From Streptomyces geranii (GTDB lineage Bacteria > Actinomycetota > Actinomycetes > Streptomycetales > Streptomycetaceae), in contig NZ_PJME01000004.1 in NCBI RefSeq assembly GCF_002954775.1, positions 186,001 through 250,000 on the forward strand: a stretch of 64,000 bases of DNA, read 5' to 3'. A model generated the notes under the pieces. That model was not told the DNA's origin. It saw only the letters and a program-made list of their open reading frames with translations, and did not search any database. The position numbers were made by a program, and so were the translations under genes. How positions within the stretch are numbered: the first letter of the stretch is position 1; the number at the start of each line of letters is the position of its first letter. Of this stretch, positions 45,824 through 54,867 are shown piece by piece.

Positions 45824-46028
45824 CGCCACACCCTCACGCCTGGCGGCGGACCCGGTCCATGGACAAAGACCGACAACGCTTGGACATAGGACGGTCCCTC
45901 GCGTCGAACTGGAGTGCGCCAATGGCCACAACCCGCACCCGCACCTGGACCCGCACATGACGTCCCGTGCGGCTCTGCCCTCAGCAGACCGGGTGGACGG
46001 CACAACGAGGCCTGCCCAGGATGGCCGT

Positions 46029-46736
46029 ATGGGGAAAACCGCGGCGGTGCGTCGACTCGACCTGGGGTACTTCATCCGGCCGGCCTCGGAGACAGGCGGC
46101 CCGGAACCGAGAGTCGAACCTGTGCTCGCCTACCTGGTGAGACATGACCGCGGCCTGCTCCTCTTCGACACCGGCATCGGCAGCGCCGACCCCGGGACCG
46201 AAGCGCACTACCGACCCCGACGCCGTCCGCTGCGAGAGGCGTTGTCGGCGGCGGGAGTCACCCTCGGCGACATCTCCCTGGTCGTGAACTGCCATCTCCA
46301 CTTCGACCACTGCGGTGGCAACCCCCTCTTGGCGGGCAAGCCGATCCTGGTCCAGAAAACGGAGTTGGCCACCGCCCGCCGAGGCGGCTACACCATCGAC
46401 GAACTCGTCGACTTTCCCGGCGCGGTGTACGAGGAGTTGGCCGGTGAGGCCGAGATCTGGCCGGGTGTCTGGATCGTCCCGACCCCCGGACACACCCAGG
46501 GGCATCAGTCGTTGGTCCTCCGGCAGGCCGACGGCACGGTGATCCTCGCAGGCCAGGCGCACGACTTCGCATCCCTGTTCGCCTCGGGCGTGCTGGCCCG
46601 CCAGGCCGCCCTCGACGGCGTCGAAGAGCCGCTGCCCGCCTATGAGCACTGGCTGGACCGGCTCGCCGAACTCGACCCCCGACGTGTCTACTTCGCCCAC
46701 GACTGCTCGGTCTGGGAGCCTGCAGCCCCCGCCTAG
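46029..46736 (+). CDS. MBL fold metallo-hydrolase (lactonase-like)
   Basis: A metallo-beta-lactamase-fold hydrolase of 235 residues. The metal motif HLHFDHCGGN lies near residues 88-97, and a second histidine in TPGHTQGHQSLV near 157 and Asp/His in GQAHDF complete the site. The start GYFIRPA and overall layout resemble N-acyl-homoserine lactonases (AiiA type), but many relatives hydrolyse other esters or lactones. AGGA lies eight bases before the ATG. It is divergent from the DHA1 pump gene, so it may serve a shared substrate. Confidence 0.9.
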   Translation: MGKTAAVRRLDLGYFIRPASETGGPEPRVEPVLAYLVRHDRGLLLFDTGIGSADPGTEAHYRPRRRPLREALSAAGVTLGDISLVVNCHLHFDHCGGNPLLAGKPILVQKTELATARRGGYTIDELVDFPGAVYEELAGEAEIWPGVWIVPTPGHTQGHQSLVLRQADGTVILAGQAHDFASLFASGVLARQAALDGVEEPLPAYEHWLDRLAELDPRRVYFAHDCSVWEPAAPA

Positions 46737-47002
46737 ACGGCCGCTACGCCCAAGTCGAGCCGCTGCCCGCCCTGTTCGGCGTCGCCCGGTGCTGGGTGGC
46801 GGGCGCCTCACCGACGGCCGCCCTGCAGAAACTCCCCCGGACCTCGGACGCGACCCCGGAGACGGTCGGCAGCCTCGGTGCCTGGCCGTCCCTGCTGGTG
46901 GTCGCGGTGGGCACGGCGGACACGGTGGCGTTGCTGCTGCTGGCCGGGGTGACCTGCACCCGGGTGTGGGGCGGAAGAGCGGCCCCTGACGCGCCGACCG
47001 GG
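46737..47002. other. 266-bp spacer without a recognisable gene
   Basis: Open frames exist on both strands, one hydrophobic (plus) and one Ser/Thr-rich (minus), but none has a ribosome binding site or a family match I recognise. A decayed gene is possible; there is no direct sign of one. Confidence 0.4.
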
Positions 47003-47596
47003 CTACCGGTCGGCGAATCCGTCGGCCAGGGTCCAGCGCAGGGTGGTGTCCCTCCCGAAGACGACCTCGCGTCCGTCGTCGGAGACGGAGACCTTCTCCC
47101 AGCCGTCGAAGTCCTTCGTGACGTCGATGTCCCAGTCGGTGAGGTCGCCCGTGCCGACGGCGGCGAGGGATGCGGCCGGGGGCTCGCCGTCGTAGCAGTA
47201 GGGGCCGAAGTCCGCGACGGCCGCGACCGTCCCGCCGTTCGCGCGCAGCTCGATGCCCTGGCACGCGTCCACGTCGGTGCGGTGGATGACCGTCGCCGCC
47301 GTCCAGGCCTTCGCCTTGGGGCTGTAGTGCTGCTCGACAAGACCCTTGCCCTGCCGGTAGTACATGGCCACCCGGCGGCCGTCGTCGAGTCTCACTTCGG
47401 CGTTGTACGGGCTGGGACCGTCGCTCCAGGGCAGATCGCTCCGCTGCAGTTCGGAGGCGTAGGTGGAGGAATCCTGGAAGGGGCTGGGAGACGGGTCGTC
47501 AGCCACCGGGTCCGCGTGCCCGCAGGCCACCACCGCCGTCATCACCCAGACGCACAGCGAACCCCAGGCCAGCGCCTGGCCAGCAGACTTACGCAC
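47003..47596 (-). CDS. Lipoprotein of unknown function
   Basis: An exported protein of 197 residues. A basic start is followed by a hydrophobic core and a lipobox ending VVAC, so Cys near residue 25 is probably lipidated. The mature part is acidic with a DGRRVAMYYRQGK strand and two further cysteines that could pair (DACQG and PYCYD). I do not recognise the family. GTG 47596 has AGAGGG upstream; GTG 47602 is possible. It is downstream of the AraC gene on the same strand (73 bases). Confidence 0.75.
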   Translation of the reverse strand: MRKSAGQALAWGSLCVWVMTAVVACGHADPVADDPSPSPFQDSSTYASELQRSDLPWSDGPSPYNAEVRLDDGRRVAMYYRQGKGLVEQHYSPKAKAWTAATVIHRTDVDACQGIELRANGGTVAAVADFGPYCYDGEPPAASLAAVGTGDLTDWDIDVTKDFDGWEKVSVSDDGREVVFGRDTTLRWTLADGFADR

Positions 47597-47669
47597 GCGC
47601 ACCCTCTTCTCCGTTTCTCCGATCACCTCACCTCGGCGCAGCATAGGCGGCCGGCCTTCGGCCGACGGG

Positions 47670-48686
47670 TCACGGACGACGCCCACGGGTCGGCGCCTCG
47701 CCCCGTACGGCCAGCGCCTGGAGCCGGTACTCGGTCGGCGGCACCCCGTATGCGGTACGGAAGGCGCGGCTGAAGTCGGCGGGGCGGTGGAGGCCCCAGC
47801 GGGCGGCGATCGTGTGTACCGGGGTGGTGCGGAGGGCGGGGTCCGCCAGGTCCCGGCGGGCGCCCTCCAGGCGTTGGCTGCGGATCCAGGCCGCCACCGT
47901 CTCGCCCCGGCCCTGTTGCTGGAAGAGGCGGTGCAGATAGCTGAGGGAGATGTGGTGGGCGGCGGCGATCACCGGCGGGGTGAGCTGCGGGTCGTGGAGG
48001 TTCTCCAGGATGAAGGCCCGTATGTGCGCGGTCAGGGTTCTGTCGCGGATCTCCGGGGGCAGCGCCGACTCGGTGTCGAGCACCTGCGCGAACCAGGCCC
48101 GCAGCAGGTCGAGCAGGGCCGCGCCCAGGCGTGGTGCGTCGGCCGGCTGAAGGGAATCGGCCTGCTGGTTCAGCCCGGTGAGGAACCCGGCCAGCAGGGC
48201 GCCCACCCCCTCCTGCCCCGACAGCCGCCTGCCCAGCAGCTGTCCGACCTGCTCCGGTGGCATGGGCAGCAGCACCTTGGGGAACTCCACGCCCACCCCC
48301 GTGACGACCCGACGGTCCCGGTCGTCCGGCGGCCTCACGTCGTACGGGCGCGAGGTGTCGATCACGTACAGGTCCTGCGGGCCGTGCGTATCGGCCCGCC
48401 CGGCGTGGTCGACGCCCAGCCCGCCGCCGAGCACCAGCGACACGTGGTAGAACTCCGGGTCGGACTGCCGCACCATCCGCGCGTCCCGCAGAAACCGCGT
48501 CGGCCGGAACGACGCCGGCCACACCGTCACCTGCCCAAGCTCCAGCAGGCGTTGCTCCGCCCAGAAGTCGGTGGCGTACTCACTGCTCATGTCACTGGGC
48601 GCGTGTGTCCGGCCGATCAGCTCACGCCAGTAGTCGAAGCGGTCCTCTGCTGCCACGTCCTCGCTGCGGAACTTTGCCCCGATCAT
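47670..48686 (-). CDS. AraC family transcriptional regulator
   Basis: A regulator of 338 residues. An N-terminal cupin-like sensing domain of the AraC-binding-like type (NphR group), starting FRSEDVAAEDRFDYWREL, is followed by two helix-turn-helix units in the last 100 residues: VIAAAHHISLSYLHRLFQQQG and the end around IAARWGLHRPADFSRAFRTAYG. The PTEYR end is canonical. Such regulators often activate catabolic genes. A GGGAGACGAG ribosome binding site precedes ATG 48686. No obvious target gene is divergent; the neighbouring secreted-protein gene is on the same strand upstream. Confidence 0.92.
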   Translation of the reverse strand: MIGAKFRSEDVAAEDRFDYWRELIGRTHAPSDMSSEYATDFWAEQRLLELGQVTVWPASFRPTRFLRDARMVRQSDPEFYHVSLVLGGGLGVDHAGRADTHGPQDLYVIDTSRPYDVRPPDDRDRRVVTGVGVEFPKVLLPMPPEQVGQLLGRRLSGQEGVGALLAGFLTGLNQQADSLQPADAPRLGAALLDLLRAWFAQVLDTESALPPEIRDRTLTAHIRAFILENLHDPQLTPPVIAAAHHISLSYLHRLFQQQGRGETVAAWIRSQRLEGARRDLADPALRTTPVHTIAARWGLHRPADFSRAFRTAYGVPPTEYRLQALAVRGEAPTRGRRP

Positions 48687-48816
48687 CGCCGCTCGTCTCC
48701 CTTCGTCCGGTGCGGGCGGAGTGGGTGTCCGTCAGACCGATTGTTCTCCACCAGGTGGCGGATCGCTGCGGCGGGGCGCCCGGCGTCGGCCGGAACGCCC
48801 CGCTGGTGCGTGTCGG

Positions 48817-49458
48817 TCAGGAGGGCGAGCCGGCGTCGACGGGGGTCAGCTTCGTGGTGCTCAGGGTCGTGGCGGCACTGGTGGGGCTGGCTGCGTACAG
48901 GTAGAACCTCTCCCAGGAGCCACTGACCGCGCTCGAACGGGCCCGCAGCACATTGGCGTTGTAACCCGTGTAGTCCGCTTCGGCGGAGACGAAGCGCCCG
49001 TTCGCCACCGAACGGAATGACCAGGACTTCGTGTCCTGGTCGTAGCAGGCGTCGAACTTCTCCCACGACCCGGTGATCGTGGTGGACCGGGCGCGCAGCA
49101 TGGCCTGGTTCTCGCCAGATGTGTCGATCTCCGCGGCGACGAAGCGGCTGTTACCCAGGTTCCTGAACGCGACCTGGTCTGTGGTGGTGTTCTCCCACAC
49201 CTGGAACTTCTCCCAGGAGCCGTTCGAAGAGGCAGCCCTGGCGCGGAGCATGCCGTAGTTGCCGTCCTCGTAGTCCAGTTCGGCGCTGACGTAGTTGCCG
49301 GTACGGGCGGACCGGATCGTGATGTACGAGGCGTCGATCGAGTGGCCGCACGTCACCGCCGAGGCCGAGACGTCGGCCGCGTTCGCGGAGGTGGATCCGA
49401 GTGCCGTCAGGCCCAACAGGCTGGTGACGCTGAGGGCGAGCGAGATGAGCTTTCGCAC
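48817..49458 (-). CDS. Secreted fascin-like beta-trefoil protein
   Basis: A secreted protein of 213 residues: signal peptide MRKLISLALSVTSLLGLTAL with cleavage near ANA (residue 27), then three repeats of about 45 residues. Each repeat has a (Y/F)V(S/A)AE strand and a LRARA/S...GSWE(K/R)F strand, the pattern of a fascin/actin-crosslinking beta-trefoil. Outside eukaryotes such domains bind carbohydrates or act as enzyme modules. Two cysteines could pair. GTG 49458 has AGGAG five bases upstream. It is upstream of the AraC gene on the same strand. Confidence 0.87.
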   Translation of the reverse strand: MRKLISLALSVTSLLGLTALGSTSANAADVSASAVTCGHSIDASYITIRSARTGNYVSAELDYEDGNYGMLRARAASSNGSWEKFQVWENTTTDQVAFRNLGNSRFVAAEIDTSGENQAMLRARSTTITGSWEKFDACYDQDTKSWSFRSVANGRFVSAEADYTGYNANVLRARSSAVSGSWERFYLYAASPTSAATTLSTTKLTPVDAGSPS

Positions 49459-49679
49459 GTGATCTCCTACGGAGTCGATTGAGAGAGGTCCGGTGTGCTT
49501 CCCTGACCGATCTCAGCGGGCCAGGAGTTGTCCGGCAGCCCCTCTTCGCCACTTCGGACAATCGTGTTGTGCCATGTCAGGGCGCCCGGTTCGGTGGTCA
49601 AGTGGCTGAAGGGGAGGCGTTGTTGTGGTGTTCTGGCGCGTCTAGCGTGTCGTGGTCATGTCGGTTCGGGGGTGGGGGA

Positions 49680-52600
49680 GTGGTTGGGGTGGGGCGGCGG
49701 GAGGGCGTGCTGGAGCCGGGGGGCGGTCCGGTGCAGGCGTTGGCGCACGACTTGCGGTTGCTGCGGCGCAAGGCGGGTGGGATCACGTACCGGGCGATGG
49801 CGGAGCGTTGCGCGTACTCGGCGGGGACGCTGGCGGATGCGGCGGCGGGGCGCAGGCTGCCGTCGTTGCCGGTGTTCCTGGCGTATGTCGGGGCGTGTGG
49901 TGGGGAGTTGGGGGAGTGGGAGCGGCGCTGGCGTGAGACGTCGGGGGAGGAGGCCGCGCACCCGGTGCGGTGCGAGGGTGACGGTGAGGGGGTGGCGCCG
50001 TATCGGGGGCTGGCGCGGTTCGAGCCGGGGGACCGGGAGTTGTTCTTCGGGCGCGGCCAACTGGTCGGCGATGTGCTGGAGTTGGTGGGCAGGGCGCGGT
50101 TCGCGGCGGTGGTGGGTGCTTCGGGGACGGGGAAGTCGTCGTTGTTGCGGGCCGGGTTGATTCCCGCGTTGCGGGAACGGCCGGGGGTGGTGGGCGGGTT
50201 GGCCGCGGTGCGTGTCCTGACCCCGGGGGAGCATCCGTACCGTACGCATGCGCGGCGGCTGGTGCCCGGGGACGGGGTGGGGGACACGCTGGTGGTGGTC
50301 GACCAGTTCGAGGAGGTCTTCACCCTCTGCCACGATGCGGCCGAACGCGCGCGTTTCATCGACCGGTTACTGTCCTGTGCCGACGACGGCAGCCGGCTGC
50401 GGGTGGTCATCGGTGTGCGGGCGGACTTCTACGGCCGCTGCGCGGTCCATCCCGGGCTGGCTGCCGCGTTGCGGGACGCGGGTCTGCTGGTCGGGCCGAT
50501 GGGGCCGGCGGAACTGCGCGAGGCGATCGTGCGGCCGGCCGCGGCGGCGGGACTGATCGTCGAACGCGCCCTGACCGCCCGTATCGTCGCCGAGGTCGCC
50601 GACGAACCCGGTGCGCTGCCGTTGATGTCCCATGCCCTGCTGGAGACCTGGCGCCGGCGTCGCGGACGGGCTCTGACCGAGGCCGCCTACGACGCGGCGG
50701 GCGGACTGCGCGGGGCCCTCGCGCAGACCGCCGAGACCGCCTACGCCGCCTTCTCACCCGCCGAGGCCGACCACGCAAGGCGGGTGCTGCTGCGGATGGT
50801 CAGCCCCGGCGAGGGTGTCCAGGACACCCGCCGTCCCGTCGAGCGGACGGAACTCGGCCCCGACAGCGGCCCGGTCCTGGAACGTCTGGCCACAGCCCGT
50901 CTGATCACCCTCGACGCCACCACCGCCGACCTTGCCCACGAGGCCCTCATCACGGCCTGGCCACGCCTGCGTGGCTGGGTCGACGAGGACCGTGAACGCC
51001 TGCGTCTGCACCGCCACCTCACCGACGCCGCCCGGTCCTGGGACCAACTCGGCCGCGACGCAGGGGCGTTGTACCGGGGTACCCGGCTGGCCGCTGCGGA
51101 GGAGGTGTTCGCGTCGGCGGACGTCCGCGCGAGTCTTACCCCGTTGGAGGCGTCCTTCCTCGACGCCAGCATCACGGCGCGTGAGGAGGAGCGCCGTGCG
51201 GTCATCCGTACGGCCCGGCGTCTGCGGGTCTTCGCGGGTGCCGTGTCCGTCCTGCTCGTCCTGGCCGTTCTCGCGGCGGGACTTGCCTACGGGCAGCGGC
51301 AGAACGCGCTGGCGCAGCAACGCACCGCGCTGTCCCGTCAGTTCGCCGCGCAGGCGACGGCGCTGGCGGACAAGAATCCGGATCTGGCGGCGCTGCTGGC
51401 CGTGGAGGCGTACCGGACGAGCCCCACGCGGGAGGCCGAGGCCCTGCTCTACGCCATGGACAGCAGGCCACTCGTACGCGCGTTCACCGGCTGTGTCAGG
51501 TGCCGTGGCGCGGTGTTCCGCCCGGACGGTCGAGTCCTGGCCGTTGATTCGACGGGGGTACGGCTGCTGGACCCGGCCACCGGCCGGGTCACCACCGCCC
51601 TGGCGGACTACGAACTCCCCCTGGAACTGCTGGCGTTGAGCCCCGACGGGCGCACCCTCGCCACCAGCGACAGCTCCCGTTCCGTGCGGCTGCGTGATCT
51701 GGCCACCGGCCGTGACCTGGCCACCTTCCGCAACCTCGAAAGGCCGCCCACGGAGCTGGTGTTCAGCCCCGACAGCCGTACCCTCGCCACCGTGGTCGGC
51801 CGCGGATCCGTCCTGCTGTGGGACGTGGCGGGCGGCCGGGCGAAGGCGGTCCCGCGCAGACCCGCCGACGAGCGGGTGCGCACCGTGCGCTTCAACCCGG
51901 CGGGACGCGCGCTCGCCGTCGGCTACGGAAAGTCCGGGCTGCGGGTCTGGGACGTGGCCACCGGCCGCACCCTGCTGTCCCCCGCGCCCGATCTCCGTGA
52001 TGTCTGGGCGCTGGCACTCAGTCCGGACGGCCGCACCCTCGCCACCGTCGAGGGCGAACAGGCCACGCGCCTGTGGGATCTGACCACCGGCCGGGCCAGA
52101 ACGATCCGCGTCGACCGGATCGACAGAGGAGTGTCCATCCTCTTCAGCCCCGACAGCACCACCCTGCTCACCAGTGGCAACGAGGCCGCGATGTACCTGT
52201 GGGACGTGGCCACCGGCCAGAGCCGGGCCGTCTCCACCCACCCCTCCGGCTATCTCTCGTCCATGGCCTTCAGCCCCGACGGACGCACGCTGGTCGTGTC
52301 GGAAACCGAAGGTCCCGTACGGCTGTGGGACACCACCGGCCGGGCCCGAGCCACGCGCACGGACCCCACCCAGACGGTCAGCTTGGTCGCCTTCGGCCCG
52401 GACGGCCGGAGCGTCGTCATCGCGCACAAGGGAACAAGCCGCAGGAAGGCCGAGGACACCGGATACAGCCTCTGGGACCCGGCGGCCGACAGCACCCGAC
52501 TCCTGTACCGCCCGACGGACTTGGACGTGTACTCCAGCGCGTACGACGCGCGGGGAGGCGTGCTCGCGCTGGGCGGCGACGACGGCACCGTACGCCTCCA

Positions 52601-53537
52601 GGACGTGACAACCGGCCGGACGCGGGCCACCCTCACCACCCACCACGGAACCGTGACACGCGTGCGGTTCAGCCCGGACGGCTCCTCCCTCGCGACCGTG
52701 ACCTCGCGCGGAGGCGACTGGCGCAGCACGAGCGAGGTGCGGCTGTGGGACCTGTCCACCGGCGGGACCACCACCACCTTCGACGAACGTTCCGCAAACT
52801 CCCTCGTCTTCAGCCCGGACGGCCGCTACGTCGCCACTCACCACCAGGACCGCATCAGTGTGCGGGACACCGCTTCGGGCCGGGTCGAGGCGGCCATCCG
52901 CATCAACGGAACCGCGCGCGGCGTCCAAGGCGTGGCCATGGCCCCGGACGGCCGTACCCTCGCGGTGGGCCTCGACGACGGTTCCGTACAGCTCTGGAAC
53001 ATGTCGGCGGGCGACTTCGAGGCCACCCTCGACAACAGGACCACCACCGGCACCGACACCATCACCGCGCTCGCCTTCAGCCCCGACGGACGTACCCTCG
53101 CCGTCGGTCACGACGGTGCCGGGCAGTCCGTACAGCTGTGGGACGTCGCCACCCGCTACCTCCGCGCCACGATCCAGGGAGACCGGGACATGGCCGACCC
53201 GCTCGGGTCCGCTTTCGATGTGCTGGCCTTCAGCCCGGACGGCCGGACGCTCGCCACCGCCAGTGTCCACGGAACCGTTCGTACCTGGAACGCCACGATG
53301 CCCGCCCCGGCCGCCGTGATCCGCCGGATCCAACGGGCCGTCAACCGCGAACTGACGCTCCAGGAACGCTCGGTGTACCTCCCGGGTCAGGGGACGGAAG
53401 CCGCCCTGCCGGGTTCGACGACCAGGACTACCAAGGGCCGTGGTCGAGCAGACCCAGCGTCAGGGCGGCCAGCGCGGTGGCGAGGAAGACGATTCCGCCG
53501 ACGATGTTCCGGGAGCCCACCCGCAGATGGGCGATGA
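49680..53537 (+). CDS. HTH-nSTAND ATPase with transmembrane segment and WD40 repeats
   Basis: A protein of about 1285 residues. The N-terminal helix-turn-helix (ALAHDLRLLRRKAGGITYRA, then YSAGTLADAAAGRRLPS) resembles XRE-type domains. A P-loop STAND-like ATPase follows with Walker A GASGTGKSSLLRAG near residue 145 and Walker B LVVVDQFEEVF near 205. A single transmembrane segment near 515-535 separates it from a WD40 propeller of at least a dozen repeats (FSPDGRTLA...LWD). The HTH and ATPase are cytoplasmic; the propeller is presumably outside. The start is GTG 49680, after a GGGGGTGGGGG stretch. A TTA codon is at 50367-50369. The 3' end overlaps the DoxX gene by 110 bases. Confidence 0.9.
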   Translation: MVGVGRREGVLEPGGGPVQALAHDLRLLRRKAGGITYRAMAERCAYSAGTLADAAAGRRLPSLPVFLAYVGACGGELGEWERRWRETSGEEAAHPVRCEGDGEGVAPYRGLARFEPGDRELFFGRGQLVGDVLELVGRARFAAVVGASGTGKSSLLRAGLIPALRERPGVVGGLAAVRVLTPGEHPYRTHARRLVPGDGVGDTLVVVDQFEEVFTLCHDAAERARFIDRLLSCADDGSRLRVVIGVRADFYGRCAVHPGLAAALRDAGLLVGPMGPAELREAIVRPAAAAGLIVERALTARIVAEVADEPGALPLMSHALLETWRRRRGRALTEAAYDAAGGLRGALAQTAETAYAAFSPAEADHARRVLLRMVSPGEGVQDTRRPVERTELGPDSGPVLERLATARLITLDATTADLAHEALITAWPRLRGWVDEDRERLRLHRHLTDAARSWDQLGRDAGALYRGTRLAAAEEVFASADVRASLTPLEASFLDASITAREEERRAVIRTARRLRVFAGAVSVLLVLAVLAAGLAYGQRQNALAQQRTALSRQFAAQATALADKNPDLAALLAVEAYRTSPTREAEALLYAMDSRPLVRAFTGCVRCRGAVFRPDGRVLAVDSTGVRLLDPATGRVTTALADYELPLELLALSPDGRTLATSDSSRSVRLRDLATGRDLATFRNLERPPTELVFSPDSRTLATVVGRGSVLLWDVAGGRAKAVPRRPADERVRTVRFNPAGRALAVGYGKSGLRVWDVATGRTLLSPAPDLRDVWALALSPDGRTLATVEGEQATRLWDLTTGRARTIRVDRIDRGVSILFSPDSTTLLTSGNEAAMYLWDVATGQSRAVSTHPSGYLSSMAFSPDGRTLVVSETEGPVRLWDTTGRARATRTDPTQTVSLVAFGPDGRSVVIAHKGTSRRKAEDTGYSLWDPAADSTRLLYRPTDLDVYSSAYDARGGVLALGGDDGTVRLQDVTTGRTRATLTTHHGTVTRVRFSPDGSSLATVTSRGGDWRSTSEVRLWDLSTGGTTTTFDERSANSLVFSPDGRYVATHHQDRISVRDTASGRVEAAIRINGTARGVQGVAMAPDGRTLAVGLDDGSVQLWNMSAGDFEATLDNRTTTGTDTITALAFSPDGRTLAVGHDGAGQSVQLWDVATRYLRATIQGDRDMADPLGSAFDVLAFSPDGRTLATASVHGTVRTWNATMPAPAAVIRRIQRAVNRELTLQERSVYLPGQGTEAALPGSTTRTTKGRGRADPASGRPARWRGRRFRRRCSGSPPADGR

Positions 53538-53823
53538 TCGCGCCGACGAAGTAGAGCACGAGGCCGGAGGCGGCGAGGGTGCCCAGGAGCGGCACGGCGA
53601 GCCCCGCCAGCAGGCCCACGGTCCCCGCCGCCAGCAGCATGCCCAGCACCGGCACCCACTTCCGGTCCAGGCCCTTCATGTCCGCCTGGGTCTTGGGGTA
53701 TTCGTGGCCGACCAAGTAGGTGACGGCGGCGGCGCCGTTGAAGACCGTGCCGAGGACGGTGACCGTGAGGTAGGCGGCGAACAAGTTCTCTTCCGTTTCT
53801 CTGGGGAATGGTGCGGCCGGCAC
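53428..53823 (-). CDS. DoxX family membrane protein
   Basis: A small protein of 131 residues with four hydrophobic segments, the DoxX layout, including AYLTVTVLGTVFNGAAAVTYLVGHEY near the N terminus. DoxX-like proteins are associated with thiol or oxidative stress and quinone-linked oxidation, but a general function is not established. The start may be GTG 53823 or an internal TTG near the first membrane segment. The 3' end overlaps the convergent WD40 gene by 110 bases, which is unusual and may reflect a shifted end of the WD40 gene. Confidence 0.82.
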   Translation of the reverse strand: MPAAPFPRETEENLFAAYLTVTVLGTVFNGAAAVTYLVGHEYPKTQADMKGLDRKWVPVLGMLLAAGTVGLLAGLAVPLLGTLAASGLVLYFVGAIIAHLRVGSRNIVGGIVFLATALAALTLGLLDHGPW

Positions 53824-53898
53824 CCCGCTGTGGGATGCCGTTCCCCTGGACGACGGATCGGCGCCGCGATTCGTGACATCGGAGGCTGTCGGCGTCTT

Positions 53899-54798
53899 CT
53901 ACGGCTCCGGGAACACCAGGCGTACGCCGTACAGTTGCTCGGCGGCGCGCAGGGCCGGGACGAGAGTGGTGCGCAACGCCCGTACGGCGGCTGCGTGTTC
54001 GGGGGCCGCCAGGAAGCGGGTGCGCAGCTCGGTGCGGGCCGGCTCGCGCACCGCCTCGACCGGGCGCATGCAGGCGGCGTACGCCTGGCCCAACCGGCTC
54101 TCCTGTGCGGGGAGTTCGCTCGCGTCGGCGCTCTGCATCAGCCGGTCGGCGAGGGCGAAGTAGGCCTGCTCGTCGGCGGCTTCGATGCCGTGGCGGGCGA
54201 AGCAGTCCGGCAGGGTGCGCAGGGCGCGGGCGGTGGCGGTGGCGTCGTCCTGGCTCAGTGAGGCGATCGTGCCGAACCACTGTCCCTGCACTTCGGCGTA
54301 CCGGTCGCGCAGGGCCTGGGCCTTCGCCGTTCCCCGGGCGAGGCACGTCCGTGTCTCGGCCGCCGTTCCGGTCCGGTCCGGGGCCGGGCTCGACGGCGGC
54401 GCGGGCACGGTGGCGCTCTCGCTGAAGCCGTGGCGGGCGATGAAGTCCAGGTCGGGGACGTCGGAGAAGCGGATGAAGGCGACCGGGATCCGGCCGGGCA
54501 GGGCGAAGCCGTGCTCGCGGGCGCAGGAGGCCGCCACGGCCTGCCGCACCTGCTGGGTGAACACGTCAAGCCCCTGTGTCCAGCGGGACTCCGCGCCGGT
54601 CGCGGGCAGGACCATGCGTACGGGGTCGGCAGGCAGGGTCTCGCTGAGCCGCGCCGGGGTCACGGTGGCCGCACGGGGGCCGTAGACGGGCCGCTCGGCC
54701 GGAGCGGCCGTGCACGCGGTGGCCAGGGTGAGTGCGGCGAGGACGATCGCGGTGAGCGGCGGGCGGGGCGAACGGAACATCCGGATCCTCGGGTTCAT
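53899..54798 (-). CDS. Exported lipoprotein of unknown function
   Basis: A protein of 299 residues with a lipoprotein signal: basic start, hydrophobic core LTAIVLAALTLATAC, lipobox LATAC near residue 28. The mature part is helical and carries five further cysteines, including CAREHG, TCLARG, CFARHG and CMRPVE spaced along it; the CxxxxG pattern could form a disulphide or metal-binding arrangement. I do not recognise the family. The ATG at 54798 has AGGA upstream. It is 75 bases from the DoxX start and downstream of another small exported protein on the same strand. Confidence 0.72.
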   Translation of the reverse strand: MNPRIRMFRSPRPPLTAIVLAALTLATACTAAPAERPVYGPRAATVTPARLSETLPADPVRMVLPATGAESRWTQGLDVFTQQVRQAVAASCAREHGFALPGRIPVAFIRFSDVPDLDFIARHGFSESATVPAPPSSPAPDRTGTAAETRTCLARGTAKAQALRDRYAEVQGQWFGTIASLSQDDATATARALRTLPDCFARHGIEAADEQAYFALADRLMQSADASELPAQESRLGQAYAACMRPVEAVREPARTELRTRFLAAPEHAAAVRALRTTLVPALRAAEQLYGVRLVFPEP

Positions 54799-54867
54799 GG
54801 GTCCTGCCTGCGGAGGAGCGGTGCCGTGATCGGCTCGGGCCACGGCACCGCTGGAGCCGGACCGGTC

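Noticed and set aside
46737..47002. Possible decayed gene after the MBL enzyme
   Set aside because: A hydrophobic open frame exists but it matches no family I know and lacks a start signal, so no pseudogene call is justified.
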